This document shows positions 1 to 5,615 of a stretch of 23,236 nucleotides of DNA, piece after piece. Numbering within the stretch: position 1 is the stretch's first letter; each line of letters begins with the position of its first letter. This DNA comes from a virus. The position numbers and the translations under genes are program-made. Under the pieces are notes generated by a model, which did not search any database, was not told the DNA's origin, and saw only the letters and a program-made list of their open reading frames with translations. Where the stretch lies: IMG/VR virus record IMGVR_UViG_3300046535_001680, positions 1-23,236 of that record. The stretch is one strand, 5' to 3'.

Positions 1-138
1 CACCTGGGGGGCGCGGACCTGGGGGGCGCGGACCTGGGGGGCGCGCACCTGCGGGGCGCTAGACGGTACTCTTTCGACGTCGGGGTATCTGATTGGGATC
101 TGGTCAACGGCGTGCTTCGAAAGGTAGGTGCCCCGTGA
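1..138 (+). CDS. Pentapeptide-repeat protein, C-terminal end (partial)
   Basis: The reading frame is open from the first base of the window and ends at TGA 136-138, giving the last 45 residues of a protein that begins outside. Residues 1-20 follow the pentapeptide pattern A-(D/H)-L-x-G (HLGGA, DLGGA, DLGGA, HLRGA). A 25-residue non-repeat tail ending VGAP follows. Pentapeptide repeats fold as a right-handed quadrilateral beta-helix; some members (Qnr, MfpA) mimic DNA and bind gyrase, but most have no known role, so no function is assigned. The stop overlaps the GTG of the next gene (GTGA at 135-138), the junction type used throughout this operon, which supports the frame. The main doubt is that the body of the gene is not visible. 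Confidence 0.7.
   Translation, partial: HLGGADLGGADLGGAHLRGARRYSFDVGVSDWDLVNGVLRKVGAP
2..61 (+). repeat. Four tandem 15-bp units coding for pentapeptide repeats
   Basis: The unit ACCTGGGGGGCGCGG occurs at 2-16 and 17-31 exactly, at 32-46 with one change and at 47-61 with two. The 15-bp period equals five codons in the open frame, so the array is coding. It may continue to the left of the window. Confidence 0.85.
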
Positions 139-548
139 GCGATCAGTACGATCTTGCGCAGACTGAGCGGATTCTTGCTCGAGTTGGACGCGACCGTGAT
201 CAGTATCTCGAGCAACCCCAAAAGCCCCGTCTCGAGACGGACTCAGACAAGCGCAAGGCGATTCCCCTCGCGTCTGGATGTCTGGACTACTTCCCCGATG
301 CCCTCGCCGCCGTGGCGGAGCTCTCGCACGTGGGCAACGAGAAGCACAACCCCGGGGAGCCGCTGCACTGGGCGCGAGGGAAGAGCACCGACGAGGCGGA
401 TTGTTTGCTCCGACACTTCGTCGAGCGCGGGACCGTCGACACGGACGGGATCCGGCATTCGGTCAAGGTGGCGTGGCGGGCGTTGGCCCTGCTCCAGAAG
501 GAACTCGAGGCGGCGTACGGACTCCCGATATCGAGGGGGTCGCGATGA
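135..548 (+). CDS. MazG/MazZ-like dATP/dGTP pyrophosphohydrolase family protein
   Basis: 137 residues. From about residue 40 the pattern matches the dATP/dGTP diphosphohydrolase N-terminal family (PF18909, formerly DUF5664): a lysine-rich start, then VGNEKH, LHWARGK, the helix DEADCLLRHF, and an acidic/His helix (DTDGIRHSVKVAWRALALL). These all-alpha enzymes cleave dNTPs to dNMP and pyrophosphate using Mg2+ held by Glu/Asp residues, and alter the nucleotide pool during infection. The GTG at 135 is chosen over a TTG at 93 because AGGTAGG lies just upstream and because it forms a GTGA overlap with the pentapeptide gene. The stop overlaps the next gene as ATGA. Family assignment is from remembered motifs; the substrate is inferred. 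Confidence 0.6.
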   Translation: MSDQYDLAQTERILARVGRDRDQYLEQPQKPRLETDSDKRKAIPLASGCLDYFPDALAAVAELSHVGNEKHNPGEPLHWARGKSTDEADCLLRHFVERGTVDTDGIRHSVKVAWRALALLQKELEAAYGLPISRGSR

Positions 549-946
549 TTCTCAGGGGAATGATGCGGGCTTTGACTGACCAGACCACGCCCGGGCCTTG
601 GGAGCAACGCCTCGATCGGATTGGAGGAGGACGAGTGATCCCCCGTACCGTCCTCGTCAACGGCGTCCGCTACCGAACCGCCGTGCGTCCGCGCGCACAC
701 TTCCGTTGCGATGGGGTCGATCTCGACGGGCTTTGCGATCCCGAACAGGCGCTGATCGTCATCGCGCGCGAGCTCGCGCCGTCGCAGCAGACCGCGGCGT
801 ATCGGCACGAGATCGGGCACGCGGCGTTCCACGAGTCCGGGGCGTCCGAACTCCTGAAGGACTACACCACGCAACCGGATCGATTGGAGGAGGTTCTCTT
901 GCAAGTTTTCGCGCCCGTGTACCGTCTTGCGTTGGGGGTCAAATGA
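545..946 (+). CDS. HExxH metalloprotease, ImmA/IrrE-like
   Basis: 133 residues from the ATG at 545. The zinc-binding motif HEIGH lies at residues 88-92 in the context AAYRHEIGHAAFHESG, as in ImmA/IrrE-type (DUF955) peptidases; Glu115 or Glu116 could be the third ligand. Before it is a beta-rich segment with VNGVRYR and DLDGLCDPEQALIVI, typical of small phage members of this group. ImmA cleaves phage repressors and IrrE acts on DNA-damage regulators; the target here is unknown. The start overlaps the previous stop (ATGA) and has GAGGGGG upstream. A second in-frame start, GTG at 635, has a stronger ribosome site (GGAGGAGG at 623-630) and would give 103 residues that still contain the motif. Confidence 0.65.
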   Translation: MILRGMMRALTDQTTPGPWEQRLDRIGGGRVIPRTVLVNGVRYRTAVRPRAHFRCDGVDLDGLCDPEQALIVIARELAPSQQTAAYRHEIGHAAFHESGASELLKDYTTQPDRLEEVLLQVFAPVYRLALGVK

Positions 947-2136
947 AAAACCGCGGAAGTTTCGTTCCCAAGTGGTCCGATGAGCAGATCGAAACGGCCC
1001 GGGCGCTCGTGGACGAGGCGCCTACGAAGACGCGGGGGTATGCAAGCGCGGCGGACTACCTGGGCATCACCGAAGATGCGGCGCGCAAGGTGGTGAGCGG
1101 GCGCAATCGCGGGCCGCGCAAGCGCGCGACGCAGTCGCCCGCCCCCCTCCCGACCTATGCAGCGCGAGTCGAGGCTAGGGCAGACCGCTCCCGCGTTGCC
1201 TCGCTCGAGCGGGAGAATCATGAACTTCGCCTCGCGGTCGATGCGTACTCGTCCGCAACGAAGCGCCCGCTCGCGCCCGTGAAGCGGTACGAGCTCGGGT
1301 CTGGTCTTCGCGAAGCTACGTCCGTCGCGATGCTCTCCGATGTTCACTGCGAAGAGGCGGTCCGCGCGGGGGAGACCCCGACGGGGAACGAGTACAACCC
1401 GGAGATCGCCGAAAAGAGCATCGCGCGGTTTTTCGCCGGATATCGCTGGCTGATCGAATTTCACCGCAACGCCTTCCAGATCCGTCACGCGCTTCTCTGG
1501 CTGGGCGGCGACCTCATGACGGGGCACATCCACGAAGAGCTGAAAGAGACGACCGCCTCGACGCCGATTGAAACGATGCTCTGGCTCCGTTCGCGCATCG
1601 TGTCAGGCATCGATCTCCTTCTCGAGGACGATCGCCTCGATCGTCTGCTCATCCCCTGCTCCTACGGAAACCACGGTCGGGACACGAAGAAGTCCTTCCG
1701 CGCGCAGGGGGCGGCGCACTCGTACGAGTGGGCGCTGTACCAATGGCTCGCGCACCACTACGCCGGCAACCGACGCGTCGAGATCCTCGCCGACCAGAGC
1801 GCGCATCAGTACGTGCAGGTCTATGACTTCAATCTGCACTTTCACCACGGCGACGAGACGAACTATGGCGGGGGGGTCGGGGGAATCACGATACCCCTGA
1901 ACAAGGCCGTGGCGCAGTGGGACATCGCGCGCAGGTGCGACTATCACCACTTCGGGCACTGGCATCAGTACATTGACACGGGTCGAATTGTCGTCAACGG
2001 GAGCGTTATCGGGTACAACGCCTTTGCGATGGCGATCAAGGCGGCGCCCGAGCCCCCGCAGCAGGCGTTCTATCTTCTCGACGCGAAGCGGGGCAAGACG
2101 TGCAAGAGTCCGATATGGGTTCGGGAGCGGGCGTGA
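943..2136 (+). CDS. Metallophosphoesterase (calcineurin-like) with N-terminal HTH and coiled coil
   Basis: 397 residues. Residues 10-60 resemble a helix-turn-helix (YASAADYLGITEDAARKVVSG) followed by a basic stretch (RNRGPRKRAT). Residues 84-104 look like a short coiled coil. Residues 125-385 carry the metallophosphoesterase motifs in order: DVH 133-135, GGD 188-190, GNH 242-244, HFHHGD 299-304, GHWH 338-341. These form the two-metal centre used by phosphodiesterases, phosphatases and Mre11/SbcD-type nucleases. All expected metal ligands appear present. The DNA-binding-like N-terminus favours a nucleic acid substrate, which is inference. The ATG at 943 forms an ATGA overlap and has GGGGG upstream; the frame runs further back without a better start. 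Confidence 0.75.
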   Translation: MKNRGSFVPKWSDEQIETARALVDEAPTKTRGYASAADYLGITEDAARKVVSGRNRGPRKRATQSPAPLPTYAARVEARADRSRVASLERENHELRLAVDAYSSATKRPLAPVKRYELGSGLREATSVAMLSDVHCEEAVRAGETPTGNEYNPEIAEKSIARFFAGYRWLIEFHRNAFQIRHALLWLGGDLMTGHIHEELKETTASTPIETMLWLRSRIVSGIDLLLEDDRLDRLLIPCSYGNHGRDTKKSFRAQGAAHSYEWALYQWLAHHYAGNRRVEILADQSAHQYVQVYDFNLHFHHGDETNYGGGVGGITIPLNKAVAQWDIARRCDYHHFGHWHQYIDTGRIVVNGSVIGYNAFAMAIKAAPEPPQQAFYLLDAKRGKTCKSPIWVRERA

Positions 2137-2882
2137 AAAACCCTGCGAAGGAGACCGCGCCACCAGCGATGTTGAAAGACCTCGAGCAATGCCCCCCGAT
2201 GACGCCGAAGGAGGAACGTAGCATCGCTCGGAAGATGCGGCGCGGGTCGAGGCAGGCGCGCGCGGAATTCATTCGCCGGAACATGCGCCTCGTGTTCGTG
2301 TGCGCGAAGCGCCTGGTGTGGCTACCCCTGACTCTCGAGGAGCGCGTAGCCTCGGGGTACGAGGGTCTGATCATCGCGGTCGACAAGTTCGATCCCTCGC
2401 GGGGTTTTCGCTTCGGGACGATGGCGGGGTGGTGGATTCGAGCGACGATCGTCCGCGAAGCGAACGACAAGGGGCGTCTCGTGCGGTTGCCTGCACGACT
2501 GAGCGAAGGGAAGAAGGCGAAACCCGTGGACGGAATCGATGCCGGTGATTTCGCGGTCACGTCTCTGGACCGCGAAAGATGGGTGGACGGAACGAGCGGG
2601 GAGTTCACGCTTCACGACATCCTAGCGAGCGACGCCCCTGCGCCGGACGCAAGGCTGTACGAGGCGGAGAGACGAGAAGGGGCGATGCGGATGCTCGACG
2701 GACTCACCGCGCGGGAACGTCTCGTGCTCGAGTACCGACACGGGTTCCGAGGCGAGGAGCAGACCTTGCAGGAGATTGGAGCGATGTGGGGGCTCTCGCG
2801 CGAGCGCATCCGGCAGATCGAGGCGGGGGCGCTCGCGAAGATTCGTAAGCGTGTCGACACCGGCGTCCTGGAGAAGCCGTGA
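2133..2882 (+). CDS. RpoD-type (sigma-70) RNA polymerase sigma factor
   Basis: 249 residues. Region 1.2 lies at about 14-40 (MTPKEERSIARKMRRG). Region 2 lies at about 42-122, with NMRLVFVCAKR, GLIIAVDKFDPSRGF, GWWIRATIVREA and RLVRLPARL. Region 3 is shortened: only a 3.2-like finger (SLDRERW then LHDILASDAPAPDA, 144-173) is clear, and the 3.0/3.1 helices are nearly absent. Region 4 lies at about 188-240, with the 4.2 helix LSRERIRQIEAGALAKI. It should direct host core polymerase to phage promoters. Compared with E. coli sigma-70 from memory, the -10 readers Q437 and T440 correspond to Ala104 and Val107, while the -35 readers are kept. The GTG at 2133 gives a GTGA overlap with GGGAGCGG upstream; ATG 2115 and GTG 2100 are less likely starts. 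Confidence 0.92.
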   Translation: MKNPAKETAPPAMLKDLEQCPPMTPKEERSIARKMRRGSRQARAEFIRRNMRLVFVCAKRLVWLPLTLEERVASGYEGLIIAVDKFDPSRGFRFGTMAGWWIRATIVREANDKGRLVRLPARLSEGKKAKPVDGIDAGDFAVTSLDRERWVDGTSGEFTLHDILASDAPAPDARLYEAERREGAMRMLDGLTARERLVLEYRHGFRGEEQTLQEIGAMWGLSRERIRQIEAGALAKIRKRVDTGVLEKP

Positions 2883-3076
2883 AAAAGTCCCTTCGCCGCT
2901 GGGAAGCGACAGTGTCCGGGCGCACGTTGGTTGCCTACGCGCGCACGGCGAAGGCGGCGCGGGCGCTCATCGCCGCGCATCTCTGCGCCCCGCCCGAAAG
3001 CATTTCCGTCGTGTGGGCGCCGTTCGATGAGATGGTGACGACCCTGTTCGAGGGGCGAAGGGCGCCGGGAGCATGA
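2879..3076 (+). CDS. Small protein of unknown function (65 aa)
   Basis: Not recognised. It begins with GTG in a GTGA overlap with the sigma factor gene, preceded by GGAGAAG, and ends in an ATGA overlap with the next gene. The start is basic (KKSLRRW), followed by an alanine-rich helix (RTAKAARALIAAHL) and a C-terminal part with two aromatic residues. There is no signal peptide or membrane segment. Its place directly after the sigma factor, translationally coupled to it, makes a partner or modulator of the sigma factor possible, but the sequence gives no direct sign of that. Confidence 0.6.
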   Translation: MKKSLRRWEATVSGRTLVAYARTAKAARALIAAHLCAPPESISVVWAPFDEMVTTLFEGRRAPGA

Positions 3077-3381
3077 AACACGAGACCCGATCTTATTGTC
3101 TCACGTGCGATCGGTGCATTCAAGACGACCTAGAGCACTTCGAGGGACGTCGGTGCTCTGCGTGCGGCGATGAGACGCTGGGCGCCAAATGGGAGGTGCA
3201 CGACGGTGTGATGCACCTCTGTGTACTGGCCCGGGCACACATCCCTCAGATCACTTGCACGATTGCGCTCTCTTGCTGCACGTGTCAGTTCGTCGTCGGA
3301 CGCATTGGACATCCGGGGGATACGACTCGTCGGCGTATCCTGAGCGTCGACTGTCCGATCCACGCTACGCCGACGAGATAG
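3073..3381 (+). CDS. Cysteine-rich, probable zinc-binding protein (102 aa)
   Basis: It has eleven cysteines in 102 residues. Cys9/Cys12/Cys15 and Cys28/Cys31 (CxxC spacing) could form one zinc ribbon, and Cys62, Cys68, Cys69, Cys71 and Cys94 a second cluster. No catalytic motif is visible. The ATG overlaps the preceding stop as ATGA, making it the last gene of the rightward operon. Its 3' end overlaps the end of the convergent endolysin gene by 17 bases and contains one arm of a large inverted repeat. Similar small zinc-ribbon proteins are common in phages, usually of unknown role. Confidence 0.6.
   Translation: MKHETRSYCLTCDRCIQDDLEHFEGRRCSACGDETLGAKWEVHDGVMHLCVLARAHIPQITCTIALSCCTCQFVVGRIGHPGDTTRRRILSVDCPIHATPTR
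3326..3377. terminator. Candidate bidirectional terminator hairpin at the convergent junction
   Basis: A perfect 12-bp inverted repeat, CTCGTCGGCGTA (3326-3337) and TACGCCGACGAG (3366-3377), encloses 28 bases. A further 4-bp pairing (GCGT 3344-3347 with ACGC 3362-3365) could extend the stem. It lies where the last gene of each operon ends. Neither side has a U-run, so intrinsic termination is uncertain. Confidence 0.45.
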
Positions 3382-3979
3382 TCGGCACGCGTCCTTTGAA
3401 GTCCTGCGAGACGAAGTCCACGTCCACGAACACGCCCGCTCGCGTGTGCGACGGCCACGCCTGGTACACGCACCATCCGGGCAGCGGCTCTGCGAGCGCC
3501 CCGTGCCGGTCACACACCCTCGCGGGCGCGCGCCAGTAGCGGACAACGTGCAGGCGCGTGAGCTCGTCCGTCGTGAGGGGCTGAGGACTCCCGACGTAGA
3601 TCCCGGGGACGTACCCCACAAGCGCGACCTCGTCCGCCCACGCGTTGATTGCGTGGATGAGCGCGTCGGGAGGGGTCTCATACGCCGCCTTCCCCTCGAG
3701 GTCGAGGAAGAGGGTCGTTCCCCGCGCGAGTCCGAGTAGGTGCGCCTGCTCCGCGGCGCTCTTGCCGTCGTACCGCCCTGCGAGGGTCACCCCGAAAGCG
3801 CCCATGCCCGCGCCCAGGACCGCGTCCAGCTGCGCTTTGCCGGCAACCCCAAGGTACAGGGCCACGAAGTCAATCCCCGACGCACGGAGCGCCTGCGCCT
3901 GGGAACGGGTGCCCCCCTGAGAGAAGGGCAGCGAATCGACCCCTCGCGCCCCGACGGGGCAGCTAACGACGTGGACCAC
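3365..3979 (-). CDS. Endolysin, DUF1906 / Rv2525c-like glycoside hydrolase-like domain
   Basis: 204 residues. Almost the whole protein matches the glycoside-hydrolase-like DUF1906 fold, a TIM-barrel relative of GH25 lysozymes: GVDSLPF at 13-19, FVALYLG at 38-44, FGVTLAGRYDGK at 62-73, LFLDLEG at 90-96, GIYVGS at 126-131 and VFVDVDF at 183-189. Candidate acidic residues are Asp15, Asp93, Glu95 and Asp187. No signal peptide is seen, so release would depend on a holin encoded just upstream. The GTG at 3979 is chosen because GGAGGGG precedes it; it overlaps the upstream gene by 17 bases. Catalytic activity of this domain in phages is inferred from its lysis-cassette context. Confidence 0.7.
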   Translation of the reverse strand: MVHVVSCPVGARGVDSLPFSQGGTRSQAQALRASGIDFVALYLGVAGKAQLDAVLGAGMGAFGVTLAGRYDGKSAAEQAHLLGLARGTTLFLDLEGKAAYETPPDALIHAINAWADEVALVGYVPGIYVGSPQPLTTDELTRLHVVRYWRAPARVCDRHGALAEPLPGWCVYQAWPSHTRAGVFVDVDFVSQDFKGRVPTISSA

Positions 3980-4145
3980 GGCGCCCCTCCAGTTTGATGA
4001 TCCTCGCCTCTTGGTTCGTGTGCACATGCTCATCGGCGGCGACGTGCTCGCGGATAGCGCTCTCGATGTCGGAGAGCTTCGAACGAAGCGCCCAGGTGGC
4101 GCCGCCAACCGTGACCAGGATCGTGACGAGTAGTTCGATGTTCAC
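3963..4145 (-). CDS. Small membrane protein with one TM segment, lysis cassette (60 aa)
   Basis: It has an N-terminal transmembrane segment at about residues 3-20 (IELLVTILVTVGGATWAL), followed by a charged helical region with coiled-coil character (KLSDIESAIREHV) and a basic tail (GRRGPRR). The shape recalls small phage proteins such as XhlA-like membrane factors or an inner-membrane spanin subunit, without clear homology. It starts with GTG in a GTGA overlap with the upstream gene and sits directly before the endolysin, which supports a lysis role. Confidence 0.6.
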   Translation of the reverse strand: MNIELLVTILVTVGGATWALRSKLSDIESAIREHVAADEHVHTNQEARIIKLEGRRGPRR

Positions 4146-4312
4146 GGGTCGAGCTCCCTTCGCATCTCGGCATCGGACGCCGCGACCATGGCGTCGCGAA
4201 TCGCTTTGCGGAGAGAGTCCTTTGAGAGACCCCCCTCGAGGGCGTTCACGATGTCGCCGAGCAAGTCGGCGTGTTCGACCAAGAACGCCCCGACCTCGGC
4301 GAGCGCCCCCAT
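4142..4312 (-). CDS. Small protein of unknown function, lysis region (56 aa)
   Basis: Not recognised. It is helical, with an N-terminal moderately hydrophobic stretch (GALAEVGAFLVEHADLLGDIVNAL) and a charged C-terminus (KAIRDAMVAASDAEMRRELDP). The ATG at 4312 shares one base with the preceding stop, with a G-run upstream. It is flanked by a lipoprotein gene and a small membrane-protein gene. Confidence 0.5.
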   Translation of the reverse strand: MGALAEVGAFLVEHADLLGDIVNALEGGLSKDSLRKAIRDAMVAASDAEMRRELDP

Positions 4313-4515
4313 CAGCGCAACCCCCCGTCCGCCATGCAGTCGGAGTACGCCTTGTAGCAATCCGGTCCGCTACCGCCGTCGAGATGACAGGCACGACCAA
4401 GTTCTTGGCAATGCTCGATCTTCGCCGCATCGTCGATGATGCCCGCCCGATCGGCGGGACCGAGCACGGCGCACGCGACGAGTCCGCAGAGAAAGCAGAG
4501 AACGATCTCTCTCAT
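4312..4515 (-). CDS. Small lipoprotein, Rz1-like outer spanin candidate (67 aa)
   Basis: Residues 1-15 form a short lipoprotein signal: MRE, a hydrophobic run, and the lipobox LVAC, with Cys15 as the lipidated residue. The mature part is about 53 residues and contains Cys36, Cys43, Cys53 and Cys60, which could form two disulfides. A lipoprotein among lysis genes suggests an outer-membrane spanin subunit, although Rz1 proteins are usually proline-rich and this one is not. It starts at ATG 4515 in an ATGA overlap. A longer in-frame extension to 4650 was rejected because it removes the signal peptide from the N-terminus. Confidence 0.6.
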   Translation of the reverse strand: MREIVLCFLCGLVACAVLGPADRAGIIDDAAKIEHCQELGRACHLDGGSGPDCYKAYSDCMADGGLR

Positions 4516-4667
4516 GATTGGCTCCTTCCGAGCATGAACGCGACGAGGGTGCCCGCGCTTCCGACAGCCATCCCCGCCTCGGGACCGAGGAATCGGTATG
4601 CTGCGAAAGCGAAGCCAAGCATCAAAGCGAAGACCGCCACCTGGGGCCATGTGATCGTCGACAGCAT
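4512..4667 (-). CDS. Probable holin with two transmembrane segments (51 aa)
   Basis: A very small, hydrophobic protein. TM1 lies at about residues 7-27 and TM2 at about 31-47, joined by a short GPE turn; a short charged tail (RSQS) follows. This is the layout of small class II-type holins, which make lesions in the inner membrane and release the endolysin. The ATG at 4667 shares a base with the upstream stop, and the stop overlaps the lipoprotein start. The call rests on topology and context, not on a recognised family. Confidence 0.6.
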   Translation of the reverse strand: MLSTITWPQVAVFALMLGFAFAAYRFLGPEAGMAVGSAGTLVAFMLGRSQS

Positions 4668-4909
4668 CACCAATACACCGTGGCGCTCGTGGTCGTGAGA
4701 CTCGAGATGTTCTTGCAACGGACAGGCTGCATCTCGCCCGCGAGAAAGGGGAGCGTCACGCTCTGCCCGTCCTCGGAGATCACGACGATGTTCCCCGCGG
4801 CGGTCGCTCGGAGCGCCCGACACGGTGCGCCCCCGACGGCGACGAGGTCGGTCGCCCCCGAGACGACGGCGAAGTTCGGCGAGCAGAAAGTACCGGTTGT
4901 CTGTCCCAT
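4667..4909 (-). CDS. Small virion protein resembling a spike base protein (80 aa)
   Basis: A beta-rich protein whose pattern (AVGGAPCRALRATAAGNIVV, then a glycine turn, TLPFLAGEMQPVRCKNI, ending TTSATVYW) recalls the short spike base proteins described in gene transfer agents and tailed phages. Those proteins form a collar that anchors a receptor-binding spike. The position next to the fibre and spike genes fits. The ATG at 4909 has GAGGAC upstream, overlapping the previous stop. Family assignment is from memory of the pattern. Confidence 0.5.
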   Translation of the reverse strand: MGQTTGTFCSPNFAVVSGATDLVAVGGAPCRALRATAAGNIVVISEDGQSVTLPFLAGEMQPVRCKNISSLTTTSATVYW

Positions 4910-4916
4910 GTTGTCC

Positions 4917-5615
4917 TCAGATCCCGTATCTGGCGTTCACGTAGGTCGCGAGGCTTGCTCGTTCGGGGGCGGTCAACGCGCGCGCGACGATGATCAGCTC
5001 CCCGATCTTGTAGTTCCACCCCTGCGCGGCCGCGTTGTTCCCGATGACGAACCCGGTGGATCCGGACTCCGTCCCCTGGTTGCCGGCGCCGAGTCGCTGC
5101 GTGCCCGCGATGTAGATCGCCGGGTCCACGCCACTACCGGCGTAGGCGTGCATCGACCAGAACGGTGATTGCACTTCGGTCGCGACGCTCGAGATCGTGT
5201 GAGTGCTCGCAACGCCGTCCGAGTAGGCGTACGTCGTGACGCCGATGGTGAAGAGCAAGGAGCCTGCTTCCGGGGTCGTCCGCCGCAGTGCGAAGAGGCA
5301 TCCGCCAGTCGCGTCACCCGCCTGAGCGACCGCAATGACGGTGTAGATCGAGCCCGCCGTCACGAGCGAGGAGGTCGTGTTCACGAACGACGCGCCGCCG
5401 GCCATGTCGAAGGCGGCCTGTCCACCGAGCGTGGTCGTCGCCGGTGTCGTGCCGCCAGCGGGCGCATCGTGTCCGTTGCCGCTCTGGTCGGTCCAAGAGG
5501 AAGTGCTACCGACGTCGCCACGGAACCACGCGACGGGCGCGAGATCTAGCGGCGAGAACGGGGCCGGGCCCACGGTAGACTTGCGGAGCATCAATCCAAG
5601 TCCGATGCCAATCAT
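4917..5615 (-). CDS. LamG / concanavalin A-like lectin domain protein, tail-associated
   Basis: 232 residues. After a short N-terminus, residues 25-232 look like a LamG-type jelly roll: PVAWFRGDVGST, SSWTDQSGNGHDA, AAFDMAGGASF, a central run of beta strands, and a closing strand set IGELIIVARALTAPERASLATYVNARYG, a common ending for such domains. These bind carbohydrate and occur in phage fibres and decoration proteins. No catalytic residues are apparent. The ATG at 5615 overlaps the spike gene stop (ATGA). A receptor-binding or capsule-binding role is inferred from its position directly after the tail spike. Confidence 0.65.
   Translation of the reverse strand: MIGIGLGLMLRKSTVGPAPFSPLDLAPVAWFRGDVGSTSSWTDQSGNGHDAPAGGTTPATTTLGGQAAFDMAGGASFVNTTSSLVTAGSIYTVIAVAQAGDATGGCLFALRRTTPEAGSLLFTIGVTTYAYSDGVASTHTISSVATEVQSPFWSMHAYAGSGVDPAIYIAGTQRLGAGNQGTESGSTGFVIGNNAAAQGWNYKIGELIIVARALTAPERASLATYVNARYGI

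Noticed and set aside
1-61. Tandem 15-bp repeats as iterons, operators or a CRISPR fragment
   Set aside because: The period is exactly five codons, there are no spacers, and the frame encodes pentapeptide repeats ending in a coupled stop.
93-134. Upstream TTG start for the pyrophosphohydrolase gene
   Set aside because: It would overlap the pentapeptide gene by 46 bases and lacks a ribosome site, while the GTG at 135 has one and gives the GTGA junction.
135-548. Claim that the genome carries 2-aminoadenine
   Set aside because: Only a MazZ-like protein is present; no PurZ or DatZ is visible, so the claim is not supported here.
598-942. N-terminal extension of the metallophosphoesterase by 115 codons
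   Set aside because: The extension overlaps the HExxH gene entirely, is arginine-rich, and ATG 943 forms an ATGA junction.
4516-4650. Longer start for the small lipoprotein
   Set aside because: It would bury the signal peptide and lipobox in the middle of the protein.
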